Shown: positions 26,814 to 36,199, counted from the stretch's first letter. The stretch: 64,000 bases of DNA from Gammaproteobacteria bacterium (GCA_006218035.1 VBWC01000018.1:1-64000); one strand, 5' to 3'. Program-made: numbers and translations. Notes: generated by a model from the letters alone, not told the origin.

Positions 26814-27116
26814 CTACGGAATCGGGTTATGCACCGTCACCAGCTTGGTGCCGTCGGGAAACGTCGCCTCGACCTGCACCTCCGAAATCATCTCGGCGAT
26901 GCCGTCCATCACGTCGTCGCGCGTCAGCAGCGTGGCCCCAAAGCTCATCAGCTCGGCGACCGTGCGCCCGTCGCGCGCGCCTTCGAGTATCGCCGCCGAG
27001 ATAAAGGCGATGGCCTCGGGATAATTCAGCTTGACGCCCCGCGCCTTGCGGCGCTCGGCCAGTAACCCGGCGGTGAACAGCAACAGCTTGTCTTTCTCGC
27101 GTGGCGATAATTCCAT
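26814..27116 (-). CDS. ureA: Urease gamma subunit UreA
   Basis: 100 residues from the ATG at 27116 behind GGAGG; the frame extends 30 codons upstream through a dispersed repeat and should not be used. Family sequence is clear: [62 protein letters not shown] and the C-terminal VTVHNPIP. Smallest structural subunit of urease; it follows ureD. Confidence 0.97.
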   Translation of the reverse strand: MELSPREKDKLLLFTAGLLAERRKARGVKLNYPEAIAFISAAILEGARDGRTVAELMSFGATLLTRDDVMDGIAEMISEVQVEATFPDGTKLVTVHNPIP

Positions 27117-27157
27117 GCGCCCTCCAAAAGATTTTCCTGACGCAACCCGGTTGGTTG

Positions 27158-27199
27158 CGTCATTCCGGGCGGCGCGCAGCGCAGACCCGGAATCCAGCG
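27158..27199. repeat. Dispersed repeat between ureD and ureA
   Basis: CGTCATTCCGGGCGGCGCGC then AGCGCAGACCCGGAATCCAG. A further GGATTCCCGCGAAG half-site follows near 27222. Confidence 0.75.
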
Positions 27200-27335
27200 A
27201 CTTCAATCAGACCGGATACTGGATTCCCGCGAAGTTTATGCCCGGAGGGTACGGGAACGACAAATCATCTTTCAACACGACCTGCCCGGTTAGTGATATG
27301 GAAACCTTACCGACGTTGCCCGCACCTCTGATGCA

Positions 27336-28190
27336 TCAAGTGTTCCAGATGCGCGGCGCGCAAACCGGGCGCCCTGACGCCTGTTGCCGCAGCACCTCCC
27401 ACGCGCGAACAAACAAACTCCGCGCCCGTTCGGCGTGATGGCCGAGGTACCGGCAGACAACAACGTCATCCATTTTTGTCACGCTGAACAGTTCGTTATC
27501 GCGATCGCTTGATGTTGCTTCACGTATCACGTCGAGGCCGTCATGCTCAGTGCCGACATGAACCAGTGTGCCTGTCACCGAGTAACCCGCCATTCCCCAC
27601 CGGGTATCGAGTACCGCGGAATTGCCTGTCAACAGTGCGCGTTCTATCCACAATGCTTCATCGTGGCGCAAAATCTCGAAACGCTGGCGGTATTCCCCGG
27701 TGTGGAATCCCTCACCGGCGGCACGACGACCGAGACAGGTGATTTCCCAGCCGGTGAATTGCGCGCCCGCGGCGAGTTCCACCACGGTATGCGATGCGCC
27801 TGAGGCGCCATTGAAGACGATCGTTTCCAGCGGAAACCATTCCAGCGACGCGCCCTCGGCCACCTGCAGATGTTGATGCAGTTGTGCCGGTAAGCCATTA
27901 GTGCGATAGAACTTCTGTGCGGCGGGTGAGGTGAGCAATACCTCGGCACCCGCTCCTGCGTCGACGTGCACATGCAACCGATCACCGCCAACCAGACCGC
28001 CGGGCGGGTGTAACAGATAGACGTGACAGGTACCGTCGCGATCGGCCTCCGGATAGAACGGCCGTTGCACATGCAGCGGCCCGTAATGCGAACGTCGCGC
28101 CAGAACGGTGCGGCCACCGCGACGGACAAAGCCGAGCGTCAGTCCGGCCATCCAGCCGGGCGCGTCTGGTGCGGCGGCACTGTGTGACAT
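27336..28190 (-). CDS. ureD: Urease accessory protein UreD
   Basis: 284 residues if started at the ATG at 28190 (MSHSAAAP), which lies about 20 bases after the start predicted for the sigma-54-like promoter; ATGs at 28208 and 28241 in the same frame are alternatives and none has a strong ribosome site. Scaffold protein of the UreD-UreF-UreG complex with a beta-helix-like fold: GFVRRGGRTVLARRSHYGPLHVQRPFYPE, LLHPPGGLVGGDRLHV, LTSPAAQKFYRTNG and VRAWEVLR. First gene of the urease operon. Confidence 0.95.
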   Translation of the reverse strand: MSHSAAAPDAPGWMAGLTLGFVRRGGRTVLARRSHYGPLHVQRPFYPEADRDGTCHVYLLHPPGGLVGGDRLHVHVDAGAGAEVLLTSPAAQKFYRTNGLPAQLHQHLQVAEGASLEWFPLETIVFNGASGASHTVVELAAGAQFTGWEITCLGRRAAGEGFHTGEYRQRFEILRHDEALWIERALLTGNSAVLDTRWGMAGYSVTGTLVHVGTEHDGLDVIREATSSDRDNELFSVTKMDDVVVCRYLGHHAERARSLFVRAWEVLRQQASGRPVCAPRIWNT

Positions 28191-28220
28191 CGCGGATGGC
28201 TGCAACATGTCACGGCGGTG

Positions 28221-28236
28221 GGCAGGTATTGTGCCA
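28221..28236 (-). promoter_or_regulatory. Candidate sigma-54 promoter before ureD
   Basis: Minus strand TGGCACAATACCTGCC keeps TGGCAC and TGC with correct spacing but misses three consensus positions. It overlaps the longest ureD start candidates, so it requires a shorter ureD. No good NtrC dyad was seen upstream. Confidence 0.4.
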
Positions 28237-28377
28237 GTCATGAATTCGGCTACGAGCCTCCGGTCGGGATAGCGCAACTGCGCGAGCGATGCTCAGGTGG
28301 AGCGCCACGATCCGGCCCCGGATCCCGGGTAACGGTACGGCGCGCCCGGCTCCGGCGTATCAGGCACCCTCGCGTGG

Positions 28378-28902
28378 CTACTTCACGACGTCCTGTCCCG
28401 CCACCGGAACGGAATTGTGTATCTGCACAAACACCCATTGGCCGTTCCTTTTTTCGAGAACCCCGCTCAGGCGCTGGCCCGGGCTGACCACCGGGTTGCC
28501 CTCGTACACGAACTCCCAGTCCCACACCTCGGAAACCCAGGCGACGTTACCGGACGGATGGACCTTGATGTGCTGCTCCTTGACGGTAATGCGGACGTCT
28601 TTGAGCGCGGCCAGCATATTCATGACGGACTCCTGCAGCGGCTCCCACCCGATCCAGTGCTCGGGCGCATCCGATCCGTAAACGACCATGTCGGCATCGT
28701 GTGCCATGATCTTCGAGAACAGCGCAAAATCATTCTTCGTCCAGACTTCCGTAAATTCGTTCACGACCCGCTGGACCTGCGCCTGCTCCGCCGCGATATC
28801 CACCGGCGGCGCGGACAACTGGGCCTTGGGCGCACAACCGCACAGTAGCATGACGGCGAGCGCCATGCCGGTTCCACCGATCAATCTAACGTTATTCGCC
28901 AT
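28378..28902 (-). CDS. SnoaL_3/NTF2-like lipoprotein
   Basis: 174 residues from the ATG at 28902, chosen because GGGAGAG precedes it and a lipoprotein signal follows (VMLLCGCAP, Cys about residue 23). The mature part is an NTF2-like fold of the SnoaL_3 (ketosteroid-isomerase-related) type: VVNEFTEVWTKNDFALFSKIMAHD, MLAALKDVRITVKEQHIKVH and LEKRNGQWVFVQIHNS. Such proteins bind small molecules or partner proteins; function unknown. It lies upstream of ureD on the same strand by about 190 bases, with the sigma-54 candidate in between. Confidence 0.85.
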   Translation of the reverse strand: MANNVRLIGGTGMALAVMLLCGCAPKAQLSAPPVDIAAEQAQVQRVVNEFTEVWTKNDFALFSKIMAHDADMVVYGSDAPEHWIGWEPLQESVMNMLAALKDVRITVKEQHIKVHPSGNVAWVSEVWDWEFVYEGNPVVSPGQRLSGVLEKRNGQWVFVQIHNSVPVAGQDVVK

Positions 28903-29179
28903 ACCAAACTCTCCCTGGTTCCGATGTGTTCGACCAGTAATGCCAACGATAGACAACGCGGCTGCAACGGTCACTGACGGTTACAGCACCCCCGAGGCGA
29001 GATAGCGTAGGCACATTCCGAAAAATAATCCAGCCACACCCGGCGCCGGTATTTCACTACCGCGACCCAAAATACCGTTGCTTCGCCGCTGGGCGAGGCC
29101 CGGAACCGCCTGGTCATTGCTCCCGTGGATTGCCGGATTCCGGCGATGGAAACGATCCGCGCACGTTTGGCGGATTACC

Positions 29180-29668
29180 TCAGGCGGCCTGGGTCTGTTT
29201 GCCTATCCAGCGCTGGATGGCGTCGATCTCCGCCTTTACCAGCACCCGCTGCTGCGCCGCCACTTGCTGTCGATAACGGTCGATCTCGTGATGACCGTCG
29301 GCAACGTCCACAAGTTCTTCCGGCGTCGCCTCGGTCAACCCGACGATGACGGCATCGAGTTTCTTGCGGGGTTTCTCGATCTTCTTGATGTGCAGATGGT
29401 TGCCGAAGACAAATAACGGCAGGATCAGGTAGGGCGTGAAATAGGTGACGACAAACACCAGGTCCTGACTCGACTCCGGCTTGTCGATCGCCGGCAGGAT
29501 GCCGAGCAATGCAGTACTGACCAGAGATGCGACAGTCAATACAAAGTAAACGAGGAAACGCTTGTTTTTCTTTTTCAGGATGGCGCGCTCGTTCTCGGCC
29601 TGTTCCCGTTCAACCGTGATCTCGGCCAGCGTCGGCGCAGCAGCAGTTACGTCGAACTCAAGGGCCAT
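29180..29668 (-). CDS. Membrane protein with two helices and cytoplasmic helical arms, unknown
   Basis: 162 residues, ATG at 29668 with GGAGAAAGG just upstream. A charged N-terminal helix (EREQAENERAILKKKNKR, about 20-37), two membrane segments (about 38-60 and 72-92, VFVVTYFTPYLILPLFVFG), then a long amphipathic C-terminal region (KKLDAVIVGLTEATPEEL, then a coiled coil to the end). No domain recognised. The neighbours on both sides are separate units, so context does not help. Confidence 0.6.
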   Translation of the reverse strand: MALEFDVTAAAPTLAEITVEREQAENERAILKKKNKRFLVYFVLTVASLVSTALLGILPAIDKPESSQDLVFVVTYFTPYLILPLFVFGNHLHIKKIEKPRKKLDAVIVGLTEATPEELVDVADGHHEIDRYRQQVAAQQRVLVKAEIDAIQRWIGKQTQAA

Positions 29669-29892
29669 ACCTTTCTCCGGATGCCAACTGGATGAGAATC
29701 GATAAACATTTTTCGCCAGATAATGGTTGAGGCGGCTGCCGCCACTGTATCAGATCAGGTTATGGATCAGCCTGGAAAATCGCGACCGAGTCCACCGGGA
29801 GTCACAAGCGGCGTGGCAGATTCGCCAAACTGGACCGCCGTGCTCCGCCGAATCCGATGTCGTCATGGCCACGAACGGGTACCCGCCAATCG

Positions 29893-30597
29893 TTAACGCC
29901 GCCCCACCCAGACCCCCAGCTCGCCCAATGCGGTCGACGACGTCAGGTAGCCCACGCCTTCCTGCATTGCAAGTCTCCTGATCTCCCGTAGCAGTCTCGC
30001 CGACGACCACGCATCGATATTCGATACGTTGCCGTCATAGTAGTCCGCTACGTAACCCCACATATGCTGCAACGCATTGCGGAGGCCGCCTGGGTCCGGC
30101 GGGGTTCTCAATAATTCGGTCAACTCCCGCGCGATCCGCTCGAGTTCGCGGTCAGACGTACGCGCCGAGAGGCGGCGACCCAACTGCCGGTACGCTCCGG
30201 TATCGCGCGCCAGCACGGAATATTTGTGTTGCGCCCAGAGTTGCTGCGCATTTCGTGGTAACGCAATGCGCCCTTGTTCAATGGTTCGATATTTGCCATG
30301 CAGTATATCGAACTGCCGGCCGGGCACATCGACATAGGTCTGCGGCCATGCCCCGTGGTTTGACCGGGTACGCACCGGGGACTTGTCCGTGTAACCCCGC
30401 AGCGCCATCTCCGCCGCCAACAGACGATGACGTTGCCGCAGTGCCCAGCCATAACCCGCCCAGCGTAATGTTTCCGGATGACGGGCGTAGCCTTGCTTGT
30501 TTTTCGTGACGATGGCAACGATGCCGTGCAGTTCCCGGTGTTCACCGAGCAGGCTCTGGCGATTCAGATAGCCGGGATCGATATCCCAGATTCTCAT
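29893..30597 (-). CDS. Pyrimidine-dimer DNA glycosylase fused to DUF1722
   Basis: 234 residues from the ATG at 30597 (MRIWDIDPGYLNRQSLLGEHRELHG), the canonical start of the T4 endonuclease V-like family PF03013; a GTG nine bases earlier is possible. Residues 1-110 form the glycosylase domain, which would remove UV-induced dimers by base excision. Residues about 115-160 (QLWAQHKYSVLARDTGAYRQLGRRL) match the helical DUF1722 (YbgA) signature, also associated with photoproduct repair proteins. The rest (ALQHMWGYVADYYD) continues that domain. DNA repair is therefore likely on both halves. Confidence 0.8.
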   Translation of the reverse strand: MRIWDIDPGYLNRQSLLGEHRELHGIVAIVTKNKQGYARHPETLRWAGYGWALRQRHRLLAAEMALRGYTDKSPVRTRSNHGAWPQTYVDVPGRQFDILHGKYRTIEQGRIALPRNAQQLWAQHKYSVLARDTGAYRQLGRRLSARTSDRELERIARELTELLRTPPDPGGLRNALQHMWGYVADYYDGNVSNIDAWSSARLLREIRRLAMQEGVGYLTSSTALGELGVWVGRR

Positions 30598-30735
30598 GCG
30601 ACTCACCCCGGCGCGGCACGGTTACGAAATGGCAGCGAGCCCGGCAGCGCTCCCTGCCGGCAGGCGCTCCATGAACAATTCACGCGGATATCGCAACGCT
30701 ATTGAACTGTCCATGGTGACGCTACGCGCGCAGGA

Positions 30736-31050
30736 CTACATTTTCACTTCGCTGATCTGGATCGTCGGCGGAATGCTCGTGTAGTTCGGAATGTCTCCCA
30801 GAATCGATGCGGCGTGGGGCTCAAAGGCGGTTTGAAATGCTTCCACCGAATCGAAATACAGATGGCTCATCGCAACATAAATTGGCTGGGATCCGGGCGT
30901 TGCACCACCCAGCCCCTGCTCGACGGTAATCCATTTGCACGCATCCCCCAGCTTTTTCTCGACCATGGGGATGTGCCTGGTGCAGTAATACGTCATATCA
31001 AAATGGCCGCCTTCCTGTTTTGGATAAAGCGAGCTGACCTTAATCATCAT
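30736..31050 (-). CDS. EthD-domain protein
   Basis: 104 residues with GAGGAG directly before the double ATG. The dimeric alpha/beta-barrel EthD signature is visible: MIKVSSLYPKQEGGHFDMTYYCTRHIPMVEKKLG near the N-terminus, then VAMSHLYFDSVEAFQTAFEPHA and a final beta strand (TIQISEVKM). Family members are small oxygenase-like or degradative accessory proteins with no bound metal. Apparently monocistronic. Confidence 0.88.
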   Translation of the reverse strand: MMIKVSSLYPKQEGGHFDMTYYCTRHIPMVEKKLGDACKWITVEQGLGGATPGSQPIYVAMSHLYFDSVEAFQTAFEPHAASILGDIPNYTSIPPTIQISEVKM

Positions 31051-31298
31051 TTTTCTCCTCGTGTTCCATTGGACCGGCTCGTGGCCCGACTGCTGTTTTA
31101 ACGTGCCATAAGCACGTTCAGGCGCGTAATCGCTATCGCAGCATATGACAGCGCCGGACTTGCTGGTCTACCTCCGGCTTGTCATCCGTTGCAAGCACAA
31201 TAGTACAATGACTTGTTGCCACAAACTCCAGACATTATATAGCGGAAAACAACGGTGGCGACGCGTTATAGGCAGCCCACCAGTATTTTGGCGCCTGG

Positions 31299-33953
31299 TT
31301 ACCGGGTACGCACTACCGCCTTACGCGCCTCCTCAAGCACAAACATTAACAGGGTGAAAGGAAGCATATAAAGCCACACACCGGCATCGAGCGGTGCAGT
31401 TCCGAACAGGTATTGACCAATGGGCGTATAGACTATCAAGAGGATCAGTATCAGCTCCACCGTAATACCCGAGAGGATGATCCGGTTATCGAGCAACGGT
31501 ATATGGAATAGAGACACTCTGGAATCACGGCAAAGAAAGACATTGACGACCTGCGTGACAACAATCGCTGCAAGACAAGCCGTTGTAGCGGTGAGATACA
31601 GCGGGTCATGCGCGCTCAGTTTGTCGCCATATGTCCAGCCACCGCGATCGAGTACGAAAAAGAACGCGCCCATTGCCACAGCCGCCTCCAGCGGACCAAG
31701 GAATAAATACGCGCGGGCGAGCAGACGAGCATTCAGCAGCCGTTCGTCACGCCGACGCGGCGGGCGTCGCATGGCATCAGGATTTGGCCGTTCTGCACCG
31801 AGCCCCAATGCCGGCAGCACGTCTGTTCCCAGATCGACGGCAAGAATTTGAATGACGGTAAGGGGCAATGGAATTTTAAACAGCACAAATGCCAGATAAG
31901 GCACGATCTCCGGGATGTTCGACGTCAGGATATACGTGAGGAACTTGCGAATATTTTCATAAACCCCGCGTCCCTCTTCGATGGCGCTGACAATGCTCGC
32001 GAAGTTGTCATCCATGAGCACCATATCCGCCGCTTCGCGTGCGACATCTGTACCGCTGATGCCCATTGCTATACCGATATCCGCGAGCTTGAGTGCCGGC
32101 GCATCATTGACGCCGTCACCCGTCACTGCGACAGTTTCGCCCTTATTTTTGAGCGCCCGCACGATACGCAATTTCTGATCGGCGGCAACACGAGCAAACA
32201 ATACCTCCGGTGTATCCAACGCAAGCTGTAATTGGCTGTCGGTCAGACGCCGGAGTTCTTCCCCTCTGATGACGGACGGTTCTTCGCCAGTGACGAGCCC
32301 GATTTGCCGGGCCACGGCCACGGCCGTTCTGGGGTGGTCGCCCGTTACCATGATCACTCTGATCCCGGCCATTTGACACTTTTTCACCGCCTCCGGTACT
32401 TCCGGCCGGGGCGGATCGTAGAGACCAACGAGTCCCAGTAACGTCAATGATTGTTCGAGCCTGCCACAGGATGATCGTTGCTCCACATTGCGTGCAGCGA
32501 GCGCCAACACACGCAGGCCGTCATCCGCCATCTTGTCCTGTGCCTGAAGGTATTTCTCGCGGAGTTGATCGCTGAGGGAAACGCAATCGTCTTTCAATTG
32601 CACGGAGTCGCAGAGCGGCAGCAGTGATTCAAGCGCACCCTTGACGTAAAGCACATACCGATCTGCCACGCGGTGCAGTGTAGACAGCCGCCGCCTTTCA
32701 GAATCAAAAGGAAACTCATCGACGCGTGGCGGTACGGATACGGCGGGCCGACGAGTATCTGCAAGGTTCACCAGTGCCACTTCATCGGAATCTCCGTACC
32801 AGGTTTCTTCGACGCGTTTCAGACTGTGGCACGCAGCAGCCACTTCAAAAAACCGCTGATGCGCATTCCCGACGTTCTGAAATCCACTCGCCACGTCGAC
32901 GTATGCTCCGCCGAGAAACAGACGTGTCGCTGTCATGCGATTTTGTGTCAACGTACCGGTTTTGTCAGAGCAAATGACAGAAACGGCACCCAGGGTTTCA
33001 ACGGCGGGCAGGTGGCGAATTAACACATTGCGACGGGCTAAACGCCTGGCGCCCATTGCGAGAGAAAGCGTAACGGTGGGTAGCAAACCTTCAGGGACAT
33101 TCGCCACAATGATGCCTATCGCGAAGACGACGTTCTCCCAAAACGACAGACCCAGCGCGCTGCCGATGAAGTAGAAAACAATCCCCAGCCCGCTGGCAAG
33201 AACCGCGATCCAACGGCTTAGACGGCGAATTTCCTTTTGCAATGGCGATTCGACAGCAACGACACTTTGCGTAAGATGCGCGATCTGACCAAACAAGGTT
33301 TGCATGCCGGTAGCAAATACCACCGCGCGCGCTTCGCCCGCCACCAGCGAGGTACCGGCCAGCAATACGTTTTGCGCGCTTTGCAAGTCACCACTGCTTG
33401 ATAATTTGTCGTTGCGAATTTGTGATACTGACTCTCCCGTGATGGTTGCGTTATTGACACGCACCTCGTAAGACTCGATGAGGCGACAGTCGGCCGGTAT
33501 TTCATCGCCAGCCGCGAGCAGGACTATGTCACCCGGCACCAGCGCGTGCGCATCGATGATGGCGACCTCGCCGTCGCGCAGTGTTTTTACCTGGCGAGGT
33601 AATAACTTCTGCAACTCGAGAATGGCCCGCTCCGCACGATTCTCCTGCCAGAACGAAAAAAACGCATTGATAAATATGACACCGAGGATGGCATAACCAA
33701 GTGTCGCCATACCGGAGCCTGGCTGCCGGGACTCCGCAACGAAGGCAAGCAGCGCGGCAAGCCACAAAATGAGTGCAAAGAATTGCGTGAACTTCCTGGC
33801 GAATCGGCGCAGCCAGAATTCGCCCGCAACAGGTTCGATGCGGTTGGCGCCAAATTCCGCCAGCCGACGCACAGCCTCAGCAGCGCTCAGCCCGGCCGTT
33901 CCGCTGTGCAAATCAGCGAGTGCGCCGGCCGCTTCTTCTAAATATACCTTCAC
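31299..33953 (-). CDS. P-type cation ATPase of the Na,K-ATPase-like P2C group
   Basis: 884 residues, GTG start at 33953 behind GGAAGG. All P-type landmarks are intact: actuator TGES, phosphorylated Asp in CSDKTGTLTQNRM, KGALE nucleotide loop and TGDGVNDAPAL hinge. The M4 motif VANVPEGLLPTVTLSL and the M6 motif VDLGTDVLPAL follow the animal Na,K-/H,K-ATPase alpha pattern (PEGLL, DLGTD) and not the Ca2+ pump pattern (PEGLP, NLVTD). No beta subunit gene is nearby. Likely an inner-membrane Na+ or other monovalent cation pump; the ion itself is inferred. Confidence 0.92.
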   Translation of the reverse strand: MKVYLEEAAGALADLHSGTAGLSAAEAVRRLAEFGANRIEPVAGEFWLRRFARKFTQFFALILWLAALLAFVAESRQPGSGMATLGYAILGVIFINAFFSFWQENRAERAILELQKLLPRQVKTLRDGEVAIIDAHALVPGDIVLLAAGDEIPADCRLIESYEVRVNNATITGESVSQIRNDKLSSSGDLQSAQNVLLAGTSLVAGEARAVVFATGMQTLFGQIAHLTQSVVAVESPLQKEIRRLSRWIAVLASGLGIVFYFIGSALGLSFWENVVFAIGIIVANVPEGLLPTVTLSLAMGARRLARRNVLIRHLPAVETLGAVSVICSDKTGTLTQNRMTATRLFLGGAYVDVASGFQNVGNAHQRFFEVAAACHSLKRVEETWYGDSDEVALVNLADTRRPAVSVPPRVDEFPFDSERRRLSTLHRVADRYVLYVKGALESLLPLCDSVQLKDDCVSLSDQLREKYLQAQDKMADDGLRVLALAARNVEQRSSCGRLEQSLTLLGLVGLYDPPRPEVPEAVKKCQMAGIRVIMVTGDHPRTAVAVARQIGLVTGEEPSVIRGEELRRLTDSQLQLALDTPEVLFARVAADQKLRIVRALKNKGETVAVTGDGVNDAPALKLADIGIAMGISGTDVAREAADMVLMDDNFASIVSAIEEGRGVYENIRKFLTYILTSNIPEIVPYLAFVLFKIPLPLTVIQILAVDLGTDVLPALGLGAERPNPDAMRRPPRRRDERLLNARLLARAYLFLGPLEAAVAMGAFFFVLDRGGWTYGDKLSAHDPLYLTATTACLAAIVVTQVVNVFLCRDSRVSLFHIPLLDNRIILSGITVELILILLIVYTPIGQYLFGTAPLDAGVWLYMLPFTLLMFVLEEARKAVVRTR

Positions 33954-34257
33954 AACCTTCCGTGTTTCCCTTGCCAGTTGTTAACGTAACGAACCAAGCA
34001 TACGAGTTCGTGCGCGCGGTCGGAATAGCCCGTCCCATCCAAATTATGAGCCCGCAACTGCAGCCGTAACTAATTGGCACCACAGCGGCATAACCGGGTC
34101 GTTATAGTCAGCACCACAGGGAAATTGTTACTGAAAGACATGCCGTTGGCAAAACGGTTTGTCTTGCTCCGCCACAACACGCATTCCGCGCGGCAGAGAC
34201 ACCGGTGCTCTCATGCGTTATATTTGCGTAACCGGTACATTCGCCAGCGGAAAACCC
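33954..34257. other. Divergent intergenic region
   Basis: About 300 bases between the ATPase (leftward) and the diguanylate cyclase (rightward). It must hold both promoters; no clear -10/-35 pair or operator stands out. Confidence 0.3.
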
Positions 34258-35346
34258 ATGACCACCAGACCAACGCCTCAACCCGGCGGACTTTGCGACC
34301 AGCTTGGAATTGATGAAGCGATTCGCCGGGAGCGTCTGGCATTTCTGGATCTCCTGGATGGCGATCACGCGCTCGCCGACGAACTGGTGAAGGTGGTGAT
34401 CACACCGAATGTCGATGACATCATCGATCGCTTCTATGCCAGGCTGCAGACTGATCCGGTCGCGCGCTCGTTCATCGCGGATGCCGATATCCTGCCCCGG
34501 CTGAAGACGACACAAAAGGCCTATCTGCTGTCGCTCGGCATTGGCTTCGACAGCGCACAGTACTTCGAGGAACGTCTGCGGGTCGGTCACGCGCATGCCT
34601 GGGTCGGCCTGCCGCTGATGATCTATCAATGCGCCTACGCTATTCTTCAGCAGATCATTATTGATTGCATTGCACAGTCAGCGGCGCCGGCCAGCCACGC
34701 GCCGTTAACCGCCTTTCTGCTTAAAATCACCGCGCTGGACATGTCGCTGGCGATAGAGGCCTATCATGGCATGCAGGTACAGGGCCTGAACCGCTCCATC
34801 GACCGGCTGCAACACCGGCAGCAGTCGCTGCAGTTGCGGGCGAGCGTAGACGCATTGACCGAAACGCTGAACCGGGCCGAGATACTGCGCCTGCTCGAAC
34901 AGCTGCTGCGGCGGTCACTGCCGAACCAGGAGCCCGTATCGATCATCATGCTCGATCTCGATTTCTTCAAAAAGGTTAACGACGAGCTCGGCCACCCGAC
35001 GGGCGACCGCGTACTGCAACAGGTGGCGGCGCGTATCAAATCGGCGGTGCGCAACGTCGACTCGGTCGGCCGCTACGGCGGCGAGGAATTTCTCGTCGTA
35101 TTGCCCGGAGCGTCAGAGGAGATGGCCATGCGTATCGGCGAACGTATCCGCAAAAACGTGGCGGCCTCGCCGATCAAGTGTGACGACAGGCTGATCGACA
35201 TGACGGTCAGCGAAGGGGTGACCGTCCTCGGCAACGGCGATACGCATGAAGCGATGATCGCGCGCGCCGACCGGGCACTTTATCGGGCGAAACACGGTGG
35301 ACGGGACAGGGTGACCTATGCCGCGCCGGAAACCTCACGCGGATAA
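34258..35346 (+). CDS. Globin-coupled sensor diguanylate cyclase
   Basis: 362 residues from the ATG at 34258 (weak GCGGAA site); the frame is open 33 codons further up. Residues 20-175 form a protoglobin sensor domain with proximal haem His about 111 (LRVGHAHAWVGLPL). A helical linker leads to a GGDEF domain (about 200-355) with intact GGEEF near residue 274, so it should make c-di-GMP from GTP. The inhibitory I-site RxxD (RNVD) is present five residues before GGEEF, predicting product inhibition. It is an oxygen- or gas-responsive enzyme of the DosC/HemDGC kind. A PilZ receptor lies at 58229, a plausible but unlinked effector. Confidence 0.93.
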   Translation: MTTRPTPQPGGLCDQLGIDEAIRRERLAFLDLLDGDHALADELVKVVITPNVDDIIDRFYARLQTDPVARSFIADADILPRLKTTQKAYLLSLGIGFDSAQYFEERLRVGHAHAWVGLPLMIYQCAYAILQQIIIDCIAQSAAPASHAPLTAFLLKITALDMSLAIEAYHGMQVQGLNRSIDRLQHRQQSLQLRASVDALTETLNRAEILRLLEQLLRRSLPNQEPVSIIMLDLDFFKKVNDELGHPTGDRVLQQVAARIKSAVRNVDSVGRYGGEEFLVVLPGASEEMAMRIGERIRKNVAASPIKCDDRLIDMTVSEGVTVLGNGDTHEAMIARADRALYRAKHGGRDRVTYAAPETSRG

Positions 35347-35476
35347 CGTTGAAATCAGCCGCCGCGCAAGCGGCGGTCCCTCTGCAGCGCGGTTCCTGTG
35401 GTCACCGGAAGTCCGGGAACCACAGGCCCAACGCCACAACAGGGAATCAGGCCAGAAAATCTGGCATGATCGATTA

Positions 35477-35749
35477 TTAATATCGCGGACGGCGCGCCGG
35501 ACGATCGCCCTTGGGCTTGGCAGGATTCACCTTGATGTTGCGCCCTTTCACCGCGGTTTCATTCAAGGCCTTGATGGCCGCATCTGCCTCGGAATTGTTC
35601 GGCATTTCGACAAAGCCGAAGCCCTTCGACTGACCGGAAAATTTGTCGGTAATGATAGTGACTTCCGCTACTTCGCCAAATGCGCCAAAGGCTTCCTTCA
35701 GGTCTTCTTCGGTAACGCCATAGGCCAGATTGCCCGCATAAAGTTTCAT
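35477..35749 (-). CDS. RRM-type RNA-binding protein
   Basis: 90 residues with one RNA-recognition motif: RNP2 KLYAGNL at the start and RNP1 KGFGFVEM near residue 43, then a basic tail (KPKGDRPARRPRY). Small single-RRM proteins of this kind are found in cyanobacteria and many proteobacteria and are often cold- or stress-induced. GAGGGGAA precedes the ATG. The gene converges with the diguanylate cyclase; GC-rich dyads around 35355-35440 lie between them. Confidence 0.93.
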   Translation of the reverse strand: MKLYAGNLAYGVTEEDLKEAFGAFGEVAEVTIITDKFSGQSKGFGFVEMPNNSEADAAIKALNETAVKGRNIKVNPAKPKGDRPARRPRY

Positions 35750-36199
35750 TTATTCGTTCCCCTCGAAATGTGCGCCGATCCTGTAAGCGCTATTCCGCAA
35801 CCAGACGCACAGGTTACCGGAAAGCGTCCAGCCGTCAGGTGGCTGGCCCTTGTTCGCTCTGCTATACCACCCCGTGCCGGAACAAAGTCGCGAGTTGGTT
35901 GTCTCAAAGCGATAAGGTAGGTCAAGAGTACGCGGTATTGAGGGTGGGTTTCAACCCATACCTCACCTATCGAATACCGGAAGCGTCCTGATTAAGGCGA
36001 TGATTGCTACCAGCGTTCAAGGTTTCCGGCGGCTGCACGCTAATATATTGACGGCAGACAGGCTGGCATCCCAAGTACAGGGCCGTGGAAAAAGTCCATC
36101 GATCGGTGTAGTGTTAACGGGTGCCGGGAATGTGTAATTTTTGCAGTTCTGTCCATGCCTTAGCGGGTCTTTCCTCCATCATCTTTCGCAGGTGTCACC
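35750..36199. other. Intergenic region, nothing recognised
   Basis: About 450 bases upstream of two divergent genes. Short dyads around 35925-35990 (GGTGGGTTTCAACCCATACC) are seen, but no gene or standard promoter pair. Confidence 0.3.
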
